This document shows, in pieces, positions 62,494-64,000 of a stretch of DNA of 64,000 bases (its first letter is position 1; the number at the start of each line of letters is the position of its first letter). The notes beneath the pieces are model-generated. The model searched no databases, was not told where the DNA came from, and saw only the letters and a program-made list of their open reading frames with translations. The stretch covers positions 30,958 through 94,957 of the forward strand of contig NZ_ABVL01000009.1 of the NCBI RefSeq assembly GCF_000173075.1, read 5' to 3'. The DNA comes from Chthoniobacter flavus Ellin428. Lineage in GTDB: Bacteria; Verrucomicrobiota; Verrucomicrobiia; Chthoniobacterales; Chthoniobacteraceae. The translations under genes were made by a program, and so were the position numbers.

Positions 62494-62527
62494 ACCACCG
62501 GACGTGCGGTTTTCCGCATCCGGCGGT
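62494..62527 (-). ncRNA. Group II intron domain V
   Basis: 34 nt on the minus strand: lower stem ACCGCCGGA pairs with TCCGGTGGT (one G-U), 2-base bulge CG, upper stem TGCGG/CCGCA and AAAA loop. Size, bulge and the CGC triad match domain V of group IIC introns, the catalytic core of splicing. Confidence 0.8.
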
Positions 62528-62541
62528 TTCACCGTGGCGTT

Positions 62542-63789
<1,248 letters not shown>

Positions 63790-64000
63790 GGCTTTCTGTC
63801 GCCGGCGCTCAACCAGCTCGACTCGACCCCGCCCGACGCCGCCCGCCCCGGCTCCACCGGTTCTGCCGCGCCGTGCCCGTCCGCAGTAGTTGGCCGCAGT
63901 TGCCACGCCGCGCGTTCCAGAGGTCTCTCGCCTCGCTGGTTGGCTCCTGGTTGAGCCATGTTCGTTGGTGCTTCCGCCCTTCGCTCCTCCCGACTTTCGC

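Overview
The window is a GC-rich bacterial chromosome segment. Its gene content points to the Planctomycetota-Verrucomicrobiota group, most likely Verrucomicrobiota: a DUF1552/DUF1592 pair with a planctomycete-type cytochrome domain, a secreted sulfatase, an exosortase system, a CcoN-CcoO fusion, a DUF6799-like secreted protein and REP-type palindromes. This is an inference from families, not a marker-gene placement.

Layout. 1-3.4 kb: end of treZ and a glycogen debranching enzyme (alpha-glucan/trehalose metabolism). 3.5-8.4 kb: a di-haem peroxidase, a DUF2188 protein, two oxidoreductases on the minus strand, a type II secretion pseudopilin-like protein and tRNA-Gly(CCC). 8.7-14 kb: two universal stress proteins, then nirK (fused to cytochrome c), nirV, a SCO copper chaperone and a flavin-type oxidase. 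14.1-18.9 kb (minus): a signalling block of NarL-type regulator, hybrid kinase, lone receiver, PAS kinase and PocR/AraC regulator. 19-27 kb: a cbb3 oxidase operon (ccoS, ccoNO, small subunit, mono-haem ccoP, ccoG, two membrane proteins, ccoI), facing a P1B-4 metal ATPase. 30-39 kb: ADP-forming acyl-CoA ligase/acetyltransferase, ribosome hibernation factor, sulfatase, DUF6799-like protein, ECF sigma factor, NarL-type regulator, an efflux-pump remnant and a TehA-type channel. 39.3-44 kb (minus): a molybdopterin reductase operon with Rieske, four-cluster ferredoxin and b-type membrane subunits, probably nitrate reductase. 44.5-55.6 kb: a 1509-residue secreted 5'-nucleotidase with a C-terminal sorting signal, its exosortase and partner protein, a lipoprotein hydrolase without its nucleophile, and the DUF1552/DUF1592 pair. 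55.8-61.4 kb (minus): dxs, xseB, a membrane glycosyltransferase-like protein and an NtrC-type regulator. 61.6-64 kb: a REP-flanked Y1 transposase and the 3' part of a group II intron.

Taken together the centre of the window encodes low-oxygen and nitrogen-oxide respiration: nitrate to nitrite (39-44 kb), nitrite to NO (NirK) and a high-affinity oxygen reductase (cbb3), with copper delivery (SCO, CcoI, SafE-like) and a local sensory block. A 17-bp palindrome, TAGGA-N5-TCCTA, occurs upstream of both nirK and the cbb3 operon and nowhere else that I found; it is a candidate shared operator.

Seven genes, including the normally essential dxs, are split by one-base indels (nine in total), while the proteins on both sides remain well conserved. 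I read most of these as assembly or sequencing errors and annotate each gene across its break; the alternative, real gene decay, is not excluded.
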